Positions 10,168-18,777 of a stretch of 64,000 nucleotides of DNA are shown piece after piece. The position numbers and the translations under genes were made by a program. Source of the DNA: Halomonas sp. Bachu 37 (lineage in GTDB: Bacteria > Pseudomonadota > Gammaproteobacteria > Pseudomonadales > Halomonadaceae); assembly GCF_039691755.1 (NCBI RefSeq), contig NZ_CP137552.1, forward strand, positions 2,108,001 through 2,172,000. The letters are read 5' to 3'. The notes beneath the pieces are model-generated. The model saw only the letters and a list, made by a program, of their open reading frames with translations, was not told the DNA's origin and did not search any database. Position 1 is the stretch's first letter, and each line of letters starts with the position of its first letter.

Positions 10168-11934
10168 TCAATACGTGAGCTCGCCATTCGACCCGCCGAA
10201 ACGCTGTTTGTTGCGGTAGGGATAGACGTCGATCACGCGACCGTCACGAATGGCTTGCTGCAGTCCCTTCCAGTAGTCCGCATCGAACAGGTCCGGATGC
10301 AGTTGATAGAAAAGCTTGCGCATGTGCGGATTGGCGAACAGGAAGGGGCCGAATTCCTCGGGGAAGATATCATTCGGTCCCACCGAGTACCACGGCTCAT
10401 CCGCCAGCTCCTGCTCGGGGTACATGGCCTCGGGAATATGGCGGAAATTGCACTCGGTAAGATAGCAGATCTCATCGTAGTCGTAGAAGATCACCCGGCC
10501 GTGGCGCGTCACGCCGAAATTCTTCAGCAGCATGTCGCCGGGAAAAATGTTCGCCGCCGCCATCTGCTTGATGGCATTGCCGTAGTCCTTGAGTACCGTC
10601 AACGTCTCCTCCTCGCCGCAGTCCTCCAGGTAGAGATTGAGCGGTGTCATCATGCGTTCGGTGTAGCAGTGCTTGATGATGACCTTGTCGTCCTTGAGGT
10701 AGACCGTCGACGGCGCCACTTCCAGCAGATGTTCGAGGCACTCGGGGGAGAAGTGGTCCTGGCGGGCGATGAAATTGGAGAACTCCTGAGTATCGGCCAT
10801 GCGCCCTACCCGATCGTGGCGCTTGACCAGGCGATACTTCTCGCGCACGTTCTCCCGGCTCATCTCCTTGGTGGGATCGAACTTGTCCTTGATGATCTTG
10901 AATACCGTGCGATAGGAGGGCAGCACGAATACCGCCATGACCATGCCGCGCACACCGGGCGCAATGATGAACTGGTCATCGCGCTTGGCCACCTGGTGGT
11001 TCAGAGCACGGAAGAATTCGGTCTTGCCATGCTTGAAGAAGCCGATTGCGGCATAGAGCTCGCCCTGCGGCTTCTGCGGCATCAGTTGCTGCAGGTAGGC
11101 GACGAATTCGCCGGGTACCGTGACCTCGACCTGAAAATAGGCGCGGGTGAAGGAGAAGATGATCGATACCTCATCGGACTCGATCAGTACCGTATCCAGG
11201 TGCAAGCCGGCGCTGGCGCCCTCCTCTTCGCCGAATCCCGTCCCATGCAATACCGGCAGCACCAGCGGCACCTGCTCGCCGCCGCCGATGATTCGACCCA
11301 CCAGATAGGCACCCTTGTTGCGATAGAAGACGCTTTGCAGAAGCTCGATCTCGCTATCCTGCGCCTCGAGGATCACGGATGGCAGGTTTGCGGTGAGAAA
11401 TTCAGCACCCAGCTCAGCATCGCGATCAATGTCGTCGAACTGGTTGTCCAGCGGCGCTTCCTGCAAGGCCCACTTCAGTGCCGCCTGCCAGTCTCCCCGG
11501 ACCGATTGACGACGGCATAGCTCGATACCGGAATGATGGGCGGCATCCTCCCGCGAGCTGTAGACGAACATCCAGTCGTTGCGAATATGGCGGTGGTGGA
11601 AGATGGAGCAGAACAGCGAGTTGAAGAACGTTTCCGCCAGCTCGTAATCCAGGCGCTGGCTGATCAGTTCCGCATAGTGATCGCGCGCTTCGCGCCAGCA
11701 TTCGCAATGGGAAAGCACGTCGTGTTCGAACGTACGTCGCAAGCGGCCCAGGGTGTCCTGCACTTTCTCCTCGTAGAGGTTGATGCGCTCGGCGGAGGCT
11801 TGCTGTGCTTCGCGCCAGGCCGCATCGCGAAAACGGCGGCTGGCATCATGAGTGATTTCCTTGAAACGGGCCCGGTACTCATCGAACCCATGCAGGATGG
11901 TCGAAGCCAGGCGATAGGCGGGGGACAGCTTCAC
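10168..11934 (-). CDS. aceK: Isocitrate dehydrogenase kinase/phosphatase
   Basis: Bifunctional cytoplasmic enzyme that phosphorylates and dephosphorylates isocitrate dehydrogenase, switching carbon between the TCA cycle and the glyoxylate shunt. The 588-residue length matches the family. Conserved elements include the ATP-binding loop APGVRGMVMAVFVLPSY and the kinase-like DMLLKNFGV and VIFYDYDEICY segments. The start is GTG, supported by GGAG seven bases upstream. The usual partners aceA and aceB are not in the window. The downstream sirtuin gene begins 34 bp after it and may be co-transcribed. Confidence 0.95.
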   Translation of the reverse strand: MKLSPAYRLASTILHGFDEYRARFKEITHDASRRFRDAAWREAQQASAERINLYEEKVQDTLGRLRRTFEHDVLSHCECWREARDHYAELISQRLDYELAETFFNSLFCSIFHHRHIRNDWMFVYSSREDAAHHSGIELCRRQSVRGDWQAALKWALQEAPLDNQFDDIDRDAELGAEFLTANLPSVILEAQDSEIELLQSVFYRNKGAYLVGRIIGGGEQVPLVLPVLHGTGFGEEEGASAGLHLDTVLIESDEVSIIFSFTRAYFQVEVTVPGEFVAYLQQLMPQKPQGELYAAIGFFKHGKTEFFRALNHQVAKRDDQFIIAPGVRGMVMAVFVLPSYRTVFKIIKDKFDPTKEMSRENVREKYRLVKRHDRVGRMADTQEFSNFIARQDHFSPECLEHLLEVAPSTVYLKDDKVIIKHCYTERMMTPLNLYLEDCGEEETLTVLKDYGNAIKQMAAANIFPGDMLLKNFGVTRHGRVIFYDYDEICYLTECNFRHIPEAMYPEQELADEPWYSVGPNDIFPEEFGPFLFANPHMRKLFYQLHPDLFDADYWKGLQQAIRDGRVIDVYPYRNKQRFGGSNGELTY

Positions 11935-12019
11935 GAGTTCTCTCCGAAAATTTTATCCCAGCTTGCCTTGAGCCCCCGCTAAAAGCGAGACGACATTGGT
12001 GGTGAGTTCTGCAGGCGAG

Positions 12020-12427
12020 CTATTCGCCGCCGACGGCCCAGTGCTGCTGCATCTGCAGGAAGGTCAGTGATGCCGACCAGGTAATCAGCATGAAGCCGAG
12101 CAGGCCCTCCGTGCTCGTCAGCAGGCGCAGCGGCCCTTCCGGGGAGAGGTCGGCATAGCCCAGCGTGGTATAACTGAGCGAAGAAACATACAGGTGATCG
12201 AATAGGGTCACCGCTTCGCTTCCGGTGATCGCTCCTGTACCCGGCAGCTGGAGCAGTACGGCGATTCCCAAGGCGAACAAGCCGATCTCCGCCACATGCG
12301 CCCCGAACATGGCGAACATCAAAATCAGAAAGCGCTTGCGTAACCTCGACTCAGCGTAATCCAGCTTGCGGCTGACACGAATGGCCACCTCGAAGTGCAG
12401 CGCCACGCACAACAGCACTGTTATCAC
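12020..12427 (-). CDS. Two-TM ion channel protein, probably frameshifted near its start
   Basis: The 135 residues from a GTG start contain membrane helices around a pore loop SYTTLGYADLS, resembling the potassium-channel filter TxGYG but with Ala-Asp after Tyr. No Shine-Dalgarno precedes the GTG. A well-placed AGGAG with tandem ATGs at 12467/12464 lies upstream in another frame, encoding MMTTGTVLALVV. Removing one G from the GTGG run near 12436-12440 joins the frames into one smooth helix (TVLALVLTVITVLLCVALHF). I infer that the intact gene starts at 12467 and that this copy carries a one-base insertion or a sequencing error. Similar small channels are widespread in proteobacteria; ion specificity is not established. 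Confidence 0.6.
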   Translation of the reverse strand: MITVLLCVALHFEVAIRVSRKLDYAESRLRKRFLILMFAMFGAHVAEIGLFALGIAVLLQLPGTGAITGSEAVTLFDHLYVSSLSYTTLGYADLSPEGPLRLLTSTEGLLGFMLITWSASLTFLQMQQHWAVGGE

Positions 12428-12520
12428 CGTTAACCACCAGTGCCAACACGGTCCCTGTCGTCATCATTGCTCCTTGCTATCCTTTTACGTTGACCAGCAT
12501 AAGGTTAGCGGCCCCACGCA

Positions 12521-12552
12521 TAAAATAAAGCCTCACTCTGACGAATGAGGCT
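12521..12552 (-). terminator. Rho-independent terminator of the leuCD-like/TRAP operon
   Basis: On the minus strand AGCCTCATTC and GAGTGAGGCT pair as a 10-bp stem (one G-U) closed by the tetraloop GTCA, followed by TTATTTTATG. It lies 22 bases after the dctM-like stop codon and is well placed to end the operon that begins at 17681. Confidence 0.85.
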
Positions 12553-12573
12553 GTTGTGTTACCTACCTTTAGG

Positions 12574-13887
12574 TTATCGGATCATGCCAGGCAACCAAGT
12601 GGCGAGTCCGGGAAAAACTACCAGCAACGCCACCAGCAGCATCGAACAGAGAATGTAAGGGATCGCCGCCGAGTAGATTTCGCGCATGGTCGTCCCCGCT
12701 GGCGCCACGCCTTTCATGACGAACAGCAGTAGCCCCAGAGGAGGCGTCGAAAAGCTGATCTCCAGCGCCAGCAAGACTACGACGCCAAACCACACCAGAT
12801 CGAATCCCAACGCCTGTGCCAACGGGAAAAAGATAGGCACGGTCAGCATCATGATGGAGATTTGCTCCATGAACGTGCCCAGTACCAGCAGCACCGCAAA
12901 CATCGCCAATAACATCAGCAGAGGCGATAGGTCGAAGCCGGTCGCCCAGGCAATCAGTCCCCCCGAGGCTCCCGAGAAGCCGAGCAGCTGGCTGAACGTG
13001 GCCGAGCCGAACACGATCAAATAAGCCATCAGGGTGACTTTCAAAGCGCCGGCCACAGAAAGTTTGAATGCTTCCCATGTCATACAGCGGAAGATGAACG
13101 CCAGGATGATGACCCCCAACGCGCCAAACGCAGCGGCTTCAGACGGGGTGGCAAAACCAATCAGCATTAACGCAACGATGATGACCATGACACTGAGCAT
13201 GGGCAGGATGTCAGTCACGATCAGCTTCAGCTTCGCCGCCATCGGCACCGGTTCGAGTTCGTAGTTCGGCGCCGCTAGCGGGTCCAACTTCGTTTGAATG
13301 AAGATGGTGGCAATGTAGAAGCCTGCCAGCGTCAGCCCCGGCAGGATACCTGCAATCAGCAAAGCGCCGATATCCACTTTTGCCAATGTCGCTAACAGTA
13401 CCGCAAGCGCGGAGGGTGGAATAATGATCGCTAAGCCACCGGTTCCCAGGATCGGGCCAATGGCCATTTTCTTTTTATAGCCACGGCGCTCCATTTCAGG
13501 TACCAACAGCGACCCCATCAACGCCGTAGAGCCCATGGAAGAGCCGCTTAACGTGGAAAATGCCGTGCCGCCTACGACCGTGACGTACGATAAGCGCCCC
13601 GGTACTTTACCCATGAGTTGGTCCACGGCATTGAACATTTTCATGCCCAACCCGGTGCGAAAAAACAACTCCCCCATTAACAAGAACAGCGGTATTGGCA
13701 CTAGGTTGAAACTAGATAGCGCGCCAAACCCGTTATTGAGCATCTGTAGGATGCCCGCTTGCCCCCCCATGAAGTGCCATGCACCAATCACATTAGCGGC
13801 TAAAAAGGCCAGGGCGATGGGGGTGCCAATCGCCATAAAGAGCAGAATGAGCGACAGCAAAAAAGCGAGCGCAAAGTACCATTCCAT
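12574..13887 (-). CDS. TRAP transporter large membrane subunit (DctM family)
   Basis: Inner-membrane transport subunit of a tripartite ATP-independent periplasmic transporter. These move carboxylates and related acids with a sodium gradient, which suits a halophile. The 437-residue protein has about 12 hydrophobic segments and DctM signatures such as PIALAF, FTGLGMKMF-like loop regions, GGTAFSTLSGSSMGSTALMGSLLVPEM and GTGGLAIIIPPSA. Its ATG overlaps the stop of the small subunit gene (TAATG). It is the last gene of an operon with a LeuCD-like hydratase, so the imported substrate is probably an intermediate or precursor of that pathway. Confidence 0.93.
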   Translation of the reverse strand: MEWYFALAFLLSLILLFMAIGTPIALAFLAANVIGAWHFMGGQAGILQMLNNGFGALSSFNLVPIPLFLLMGELFFRTGLGMKMFNAVDQLMGKVPGRLSYVTVVGGTAFSTLSGSSMGSTALMGSLLVPEMERRGYKKKMAIGPILGTGGLAIIIPPSALAVLLATLAKVDIGALLIAGILPGLTLAGFYIATIFIQTKLDPLAAPNYELEPVPMAAKLKLIVTDILPMLSVMVIIVALMLIGFATPSEAAAFGALGVIILAFIFRCMTWEAFKLSVAGALKVTLMAYLIVFGSATFSQLLGFSGASGGLIAWATGFDLSPLLMLLAMFAVLLVLGTFMEQISIMMLTVPIFFPLAQALGFDLVWFGVVVLLALEISFSTPPLGLLLFVMKGVAPAGTTMREIYSAAIPYILCSMLLVALLVVFPGLATWLPGMIR

Positions 13888-14393
13888 TATTCTTTAATCC
13901 CCGCTTCGCCACTATGAAGAATGTCTTGACCCACGACAAAGCGGCCAAACTCGATTGCCATCAACGTAAAACTGATAGGGAATACAAGGGTCAATATCCA
14001 CTTAGGCACGAAAAAGGCGCGTACGTCATAATCGTTACGTTCTATATTCATCATGACCAAGTCCAACCCCTTCCATGCCAGTACACCGCACACCACGACA
14101 CACAGCAGTGACACCCCCCTGCTAAGCACATTCAGCACCGGCGGCGGCAGCACCGAGGTAAGCAGTTCGATATGGACGTGTCCTTTTTGGCGTACCAGCC
14201 ACGGCGCCCCCAGGAGCGTGAGGTAGAACATGGCGTACTCGGTCGACAGAAAGAACCAAGCCGACGGCTGAAGCCCTAAGTTACGAATGATCACCGAGAG
14301 CACCACGGCCACCATCAGCCAGACCAGCATGATGGCGGCGAGCAGAGCCATGCCGTTAAGCAGCAGCAGATAGCCGCGTTGTGCGTAGCGCAT
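13887..14393 (-). CDS. TRAP transporter small membrane subunit (DctQ family)
   Basis: A 168-residue protein with four membrane helices, the usual size and topology of a DctQ subunit. The family-typical segment LTLLGAPWLVRQKGHVHIELL is visible (residues about 57-77). AGGG lies seven bases before the ATG. It sits between the binding-protein gene (60-bp gap) and the large subunit gene (one-base overlap). It forms the membrane complex with DctM. Confidence 0.92.
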   Translation of the reverse strand: MRYAQRGYLLLLNGMALLAAIMLVWLMVAVVLSVIIRNLGLQPSAWFFLSTEYAMFYLTLLGAPWLVRQKGHVHIELLTSVLPPPVLNVLSRGVSLLCVVVCGVLAWKGLDLVMMNIERNDYDVRAFFVPKWILTLVFPISFTLMAIEFGRFVVGQDILHSGEAGIKE

Positions 14394-14453
14394 AAGATAC
14401 CCTGGAAAATAGCCACAACACGGGGCGCGCGATGGCTCGGCGCCCCCTACGTT

Positions 14454-15452
14454 TTATAGATCGTTGAATTTTTCGATCAGCGTATCGTAGTGCTCAAGGC
14501 CCATCGGGTGACGCTCCATCTGGCGACGCATGCGCTCCCAGGTCGCCTCTCGGGCAGCATCGGAGAAACGCTGCGCCGCCTCGCCTTCCAAGGTAACGAC
14601 CTGCATGCCATCGGCTTCCAGCTGTGCCTGCTGCTCATCGGCTAGCGCCGCCAATTGTTCGGCGCTCTCACGCTCGTGCTCGATGGCGACCTCCTGCAGG
14701 ATTTGCTGGGATTCTTCGCTGAGCTGGTTCCACTTGTTCAGGTTGACGATGACGCCCATGTCCGTGGAGAAGAAGGCAGGATCGACCCGGTAGTTGAGGA
14801 AACGATCCCAGTTGAGATCCGTCAGGCCGATCTGCGTCCAGCCGGTGGCATTGACCACGCTGCGCTCAAGGGCCGCGTAAACGTCGGTCGTCGGCAGGCT
14901 AATCGGCTGCGCTTTCAAATAGTCCTGAAAGAAGGCGTCGTAAACGGGGTTACTGCGCAGGCGCAACCCCGAGATACTGAGGTTGCCCTCTTCGTCCAGG
15001 CTCGGCTCGTCAATGGTGTAGAGGTTGTAGCTGACCCCGCTGTCGAACCAGCCCAAGTAATAGGTCCCCATTTTTTCCTGGTGGATCTGGTTGAGTAGGT
15101 CAATACCACCATTCTCACGGGCATAAATGGCATTGGTATTGGACGCTACCATGGCATCCCGCTCGGGTACCGTGCCCGCATAGAAACTGGCGGCGGTGTA
15201 AGCCATGTCCACCACGCCGTTGCGCACTGCGTCCGGCTGTTCGGAAAGCCCGAGGACCTCAGGGCCGCCACGCACGTTGATCTGCACCACGCCCTCGCCA
15301 CGCTCGTTGACCTTGTCAACGAACGCTAGAAAGCTCTGGGTGTAAATCAGCGAAGGAGGAAAAGCATGGACAGCGTTGATTTGGTCCACCGCCAAGGCAT
15401 GGGTAGAGGCCAGCGCCGTGAGCATGCCCAACGTAAGGGTTACTTTTTTCAT
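14454..15452 (-). CDS. TRAP transporter periplasmic solute-binding protein (DctP family)
   Basis: The 332-residue precursor starts at the ATG preceded by AGGAG at a seven-base spacing; an in-frame ATG five codons upstream lacks this. A signal peptide ends at THALA (cleavage about residue 22). The mature part has the DctP fold, with the arginine segment ISGLRLRSNPVYDAF that normally clamps the ligand carboxylate and the ALERSVVNATGW region of the hinge helix. It is encoded 150 bp downstream of the LeuD-like gene in the same direction. The substrate is not known from sequence; a substituted dicarboxylate or half-amide fits the context. Confidence 0.92.
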   Translation of the reverse strand: MKKVTLTLGMLTALASTHALAVDQINAVHAFPPSLIYTQSFLAFVDKVNERGEGVVQINVRGGPEVLGLSEQPDAVRNGVVDMAYTAASFYAGTVPERDAMVASNTNAIYARENGGIDLLNQIHQEKMGTYYLGWFDSGVSYNLYTIDEPSLDEEGNLSISGLRLRSNPVYDAFFQDYLKAQPISLPTTDVYAALERSVVNATGWTQIGLTDLNWDRFLNYRVDPAFFSTDMGVIVNLNKWNQLSEESQQILQEVAIEHERESAEQLAALADEQQAQLEADGMQVVTLEGEAAQRFSDAAREATWERMRRQMERHPMGLEHYDTLIEKFNDL

Positions 15453-15603
15453 GTGTGTCTCCTGCACAAGGTGATCTGTTGTAGCGGTTATTGTGTTGAT
15501 CTACTGCCTAAAACCATTGTTGCAAGCGTGCGTCGTGTTGTTATCGGCCCGTCATGTCCGGCACGGGGTGGCTGCTCTGACGGCAGCCTGGCCCGGGGCA
15601 ATG

Positions 15604-16242
15604 TTATCCTCGGCTGATGATCTCAGCACTGGGCGGCACGGGCGCCACCCATGGGAATTGCTGTTCGTAATGCGCGGCGAAAGCATCGATCTTTTCAAGA
15701 TGCTGGCGGGTCATATCGATATCGTCCCAACCGTTCAGCAGCTTGGTGCGCCACACGGCAGAGACACTAAAGGGTACGCTCAGCTCGCCGACGCGAATAT
15801 GCTGCGCTTCCAAATCCACCACGATAGGCGCAGGGGCCTCGGCCAGGGCCTGCAACAGCTGTTCCGCTGCCTCTTCCGTCACAACGGCGGGCAACAAGCC
15901 ATTATTGACGGCGTTGGACGCGAAAATATCGCCAAAGCTCGGCGCCACGACGCAGCGAAAACCATCGTCCACCAGCGCATAGACAGCCGCCTCGCGAGAA
16001 GAGCCGGCGCCAAAGTTGCGTCGACTGACCATGACTTCCGCCTGGCTCGCCATGGGGTGATTGAGCATGACGTTCGACACCCGTTGGCCCTGTTCATCAT
16101 GACGCACGTCATACAGCAGAAACTGCCCGTACCCCACACTGCGTGGCTCCTTCATGAAGCGGGCAGGAATCAGCTGGTCGGTATCGACGTTCGCGGCAGG
16201 TAACGCCACTCCCAGGGTATCCAGTAGCGTGATGGGTTTCAT
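15604..16242 (-). CDS. LeuD-like small subunit of a hydro-lyase, catabolic paralogue
   Basis: The 212-residue protein has the aconitase swivel-domain fold (ANVDTDQLIPARF, then NFGAGSSRE and VVAPSFGDIFASN). Leucine-biosynthetic LeuD reads NFGCGSSREHA at the loop contacting the substrate side chain; here the His is Ala85. The later region WRTKLLNGWDDIDMT also differs from the usual one. I infer a different substrate from 3-isopropylmalate, for example a dialkylmaleate, as in the LeuCD-like dimethylmaleate hydratase DmdAB. Its ATG overlaps the LeuC-like stop (ATGA), consistent with a heterodimer. No leuB or leuA is near. Confidence 0.85.
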   Translation of the reverse strand: MKPITLLDTLGVALPAANVDTDQLIPARFMKEPRSVGYGQFLLYDVRHDEQGQRVSNVMLNHPMASQAEVMVSRRNFGAGSSREAAVYALVDDGFRCVVAPSFGDIFASNAVNNGLLPAVVTEEAAEQLLQALAEAPAPIVVDLEAQHIRVGELSVPFSVSAVWRTKLLNGWDDIDMTRQHLEKIDAFAAHYEQQFPWVAPVPPSAEIISRG

Positions 16243-17681
16243 GACGGCTCTCCAGAGGCGCGGGGTGAGGAGGAAGCGAGCTGGCGTACGTCGGTCAGCC
16301 GCCCGCTGATGGCCGCCGCGGCTACCATGGCGGGCGACATCAAATGGGTACGCGCCCCCGGGCCTTGGCGCCCCTTGAAGTTACGGTTGGTAGTAGACGC
16401 ACAGCGTTCGCCGCTGGCCACCAGATCACCGTTCATGCCGACACACATCGAGCACCCTGAGTGGCGCCACTCGAGCCCAGCATCGATGAAGATACGGTCC
16501 AAGCCCTCCGCTTCCGCTTGCGTTTTCACTAGCGTCGAGCCGGGTGACACCATGCCCGGCACGCGGCTTTTGCGGCCAGCCAGCACGGCGGCGGCGGCGC
16601 GCAAATCTTCGATCCGGGCATTGGTGCAGGAACCGATGAAGACGCGGTCGATGGTGATATCGGTGAGCTTTTGCCCTGCCGCCAGGCCCATATAAGCCAG
16701 GCTCTCCTGGGCCTGACGCGCTTTGGCCGGGTCGCCCAATTGCGCAGGATCGGGCACGTACTGATCAATGGGCAGCGCTTCTTCAGGCGATACGCCCCAG
16801 GTCACCGTGGGGGCGATCTCGTCAGCCTGCAGCACCACTTCCAGATCGAACTCCGCATCAGGATCGCTACATAGCGTCGCCCAGTGTGCACACGCCTGCT
16901 CGAAAGCCTCGCCCTTCGGGCACCAGGGGCGCCCACGCAGATAGTCGAACGTCGTTTGATCCGGGGCGATCATACCGCAGCGCCCACCCCCTTCGATGGA
17001 GAGGTTGCATAGCGTCAGCCGCGCTTCCATGGAGAGCGCCCGAATCGCCTCGCCCGCATACTCGATGGCATAGCCGCGAGCACCGTCGGCTCCCAGTTTA
17101 GCAATCCAGGTCAGGGCGATATCCTTGGCGGTGATACCTTCCGCCAGCTGGCCATCCACCGTAATACGCATCACCTTGGGCTTGCTCTGCCACAGGGTTT
17201 GGGTGGCCAGCACATGGGCCACTTCTGACGCGCCAATCCCGAAAGCGATACTGCCGAACGCCCCGTGGGTGGCGGTATGGCTGTCGCCGCACACCATCAC
17301 CATGCCGGGCTGAGTGAGGCCTTGCTCAGGACCTAGTACATGCACGATGCCCTGGCGAGGATCTTCCAGGCCAAACAGCGTCACCCCGTGCTGTCGCGCG
17401 TTATGGCTGAGCTGCTCAATCATCGAGCGCACCTTGGCGTCGGCCACGCCAGCAAGGTCTCGTGCCTGGGTGGGCACATAGTGGTCGGCAATGCCAAAGG
17501 TCAGGTCGGGTCGGGCGACGGGCAACTGCCGTTCACTCAACTTGTTGAAGGCATGGAACGACCCTTCATGGACAAAGTGACGGTCTACCCACAGCAGGCT
17601 TTGGCCGCTGTCGCTGCGATGCACTTCGTGGGCTTGCCACACCTTGTCGAATAGCGTCTTGGGGGAACTCATTGTCGTCAC
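16239..17681 (-). CDS. LeuC-like large subunit of a hydro-lyase, catabolic paralogue
   Basis: The 480-residue aconitase-superfamily subunit keeps the three 4Fe-4S ligands at Cys352 (GSCTNARIED), Cys410 and Cys413 (GCSMCVGMN), and the CGDSHTATHGAFG motif. Near the N-terminus the LeuC signature HEVTSPQAF is replaced by HEGSFHAF, consistent with altered specificity. It is the first gene of an operon with the LeuD-like subunit and a TRAP transporter, behind a GntR-type operator. The GTG at 17681 follows GAGG at six bases; an ATG three codons later is possible. I infer hydration of a substituted maleate to a malate, not leucine synthesis. Confidence 0.85.
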   Translation of the reverse strand: MTTMSSPKTLFDKVWQAHEVHRSDSGQSLLWVDRHFVHEGSFHAFNKLSERQLPVARPDLTFGIADHYVPTQARDLAGVADAKVRSMIEQLSHNARQHGVTLFGLEDPRQGIVHVLGPEQGLTQPGMVMVCGDSHTATHGAFGSIAFGIGASEVAHVLATQTLWQSKPKVMRITVDGQLAEGITAKDIALTWIAKLGADGARGYAIEYAGEAIRALSMEARLTLCNLSIEGGGRCGMIAPDQTTFDYLRGRPWCPKGEAFEQACAHWATLCSDPDAEFDLEVVLQADEIAPTVTWGVSPEEALPIDQYVPDPAQLGDPAKARQAQESLAYMGLAAGQKLTDITIDRVFIGSCTNARIEDLRAAAAVLAGRKSRVPGMVSPGSTLVKTQAEAEGLDRIFIDAGLEWRHSGCSMCVGMNGDLVASGERCASTTNRNFKGRQGPGARTHLMSPAMVAAAAISGRLTDVRQLASSSPRASGEPS

Positions 17682-17782
17682 TCGTGGCCTCAGTGCGCCC
17701 TACCAGGCTTGTCATTGTTACCCCAATACAACTAGCGCAGTTATCCAGCACAGGTCAAATGTATTTTTTGAAATTTTAAATC

Positions 17783-17800
17783 TGTATTAAATTTAATACA
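17783..17800. promoter_or_regulatory. GntR-type operator upstream of the LeuCD-like/TRAP operon
   Basis: TGTATTAAATTTAATACA is a perfect 18-bp palindrome in an AT-rich stretch between the gntR stop and the leuC-like start, 102 bp before the latter. The same arms, TGTATTA-N4-TAATACA, occur in front of the divergent operon at 18705. The pairing around one gntR gene makes this its likely binding site. Confidence 0.75.
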
Positions 17801-17826
17801 TTAAAAGCAGCGCAAAAGTGCCCCAC

Positions 17827-18630
17827 TTACCCCTCGGCCTGGGTGGGTCCACCGCCCACGCGTGGCTCCCAGTATCGGGCATCGCCATCACCGTTGCGCT
17901 CCAGATCAATCTGGATCCGATAACGGTCGGGCCGATACAGCGCTTCCAAGTGCTCCACTCCGCGCCCCTGTTCATCGAACACCACGCGGGTCAGCGTAAT
18001 CAGCGGCGAGCCTACGGTGACATCCAGCGCCTGGGCCACGTCATGGCTCGCCAGGGTGGCCGAAATGGATTGCGACGCGTGGTCCACCTTCACGCCGCTG
18101 CGCTCCAGCAGGACGAACAGCGGCGTATCGGCCAGATCCATTTCGTTGTAGTGCAGGGCAATGGTCTCCGGCACGTGGGTGATCAGATGCGAAAACGGTT
18201 TGCCATCGATCATCCGCACCCGCACCGAACGCTGCACCTTGCCGCCCTTGGCCATGCCCAGCCGCTCGCGAATCATCTCCGGGGGCGGAATGTAGGCAAA
18301 TTCCAGCAGGCGTACCTGAGACGCTTGGCTCATCTTGACCATGTTGGGCATCAGATTGGAGACGCTGGCCGTCATCACCGTGGCATCCAGGGGTTGCTCC
18401 AGCACCACGGTTCCTACCCCTGCCTTGCGAGCCACCAACCCAGCGGACTGCAGCGCCTCCATGGCTCGCCGAACGGTCACGCGGGAAACGCCGTGCTGTT
18501 CGGCCAGCTTGTTTTCGCCCGGCAGCTTGCTGTCGACGGGCAGCCTGCCGCTGAGAATGGCATCTTTCAGCAGCAGGTATATCCGGTGCGATTTGGTCCC
18601 ACCCACCGCCGAGGACTGTGCATCACTCAT
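17827..18630 (-). CDS. GntR/HutC-family transcriptional regulator
   Basis: The 267-residue protein has an N-terminal winged helix (about 15-80; LPGENKLAEQHGVSRVTVRR is the recognition helix region) and a C-terminal UTRA ligand-binding domain (LLEFAYIPPPEMI, GKPFSHLITHVP, LITLTRVVFDEQGR). HutC-type regulators usually repress a neighbouring catabolic operon until its substrate or an intermediate binds. The gene lies between two divergent operons, each preceded by the same palindrome. The two operators indicate that it controls both, and probably itself. Confidence 0.9.
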   Translation of the reverse strand: MSDAQSSAVGGTKSHRIYLLLKDAILSGRLPVDSKLPGENKLAEQHGVSRVTVRRAMEALQSAGLVARKAGVGTVVLEQPLDATVMTASVSNLMPNMVKMSQASQVRLLEFAYIPPPEMIRERLGMAKGGKVQRSVRVRMIDGKPFSHLITHVPETIALHYNEMDLADTPLFVLLERSGVKVDHASQSISATLASHDVAQALDVTVGSPLITLTRVVFDEQGRGVEHLEALYRPDRYRIQIDLERNGDGDARYWEPRVGGGPTQAEG

Positions 18631-18704
18631 TCACGCCCCTCCAGGGTATGCTTTAAAAAATATTCACATCAGGCTTGACGCGAGAACAACAATAGACATA
18701 AAAA

Positions 18705-18722
18705 TGTATTAAATATAATACA
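18705..18722. promoter_or_regulatory. GntR-type operator with embedded -10 box, upstream of the lyase operon
   Basis: TGTATTAAATATAATACA has 7-bp inverted arms TGTATTA/TAATACA around a 4-bp centre, matching the operator at 17783 in 16 of 18 positions. It contains a perfect plus-strand TATAAT (18714-18719), so a repressor bound here would cover the promoter of the operon starting at 18778. A TTGACG at 18675 is too far upstream for an ideal spacer. Confidence 0.75.
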
Positions 18723-18777
18723 TATAAAACACCGTATCAGCATACCGCATTGACCATATCAACAAGAGTAATGCGCC

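Noticed and set aside
10255..11520. A 421-codon plus-strand frame opposite aceK
   Set aside because: Antisense shadow with no recognisable features; aceK is full length.
15604..17681. Leucine biosynthesis operon
   Set aside because: The LeuC/LeuD signatures are altered, leuA and leuB are absent, and the genes are operonic with a TRAP transporter under a GntR-type operator.
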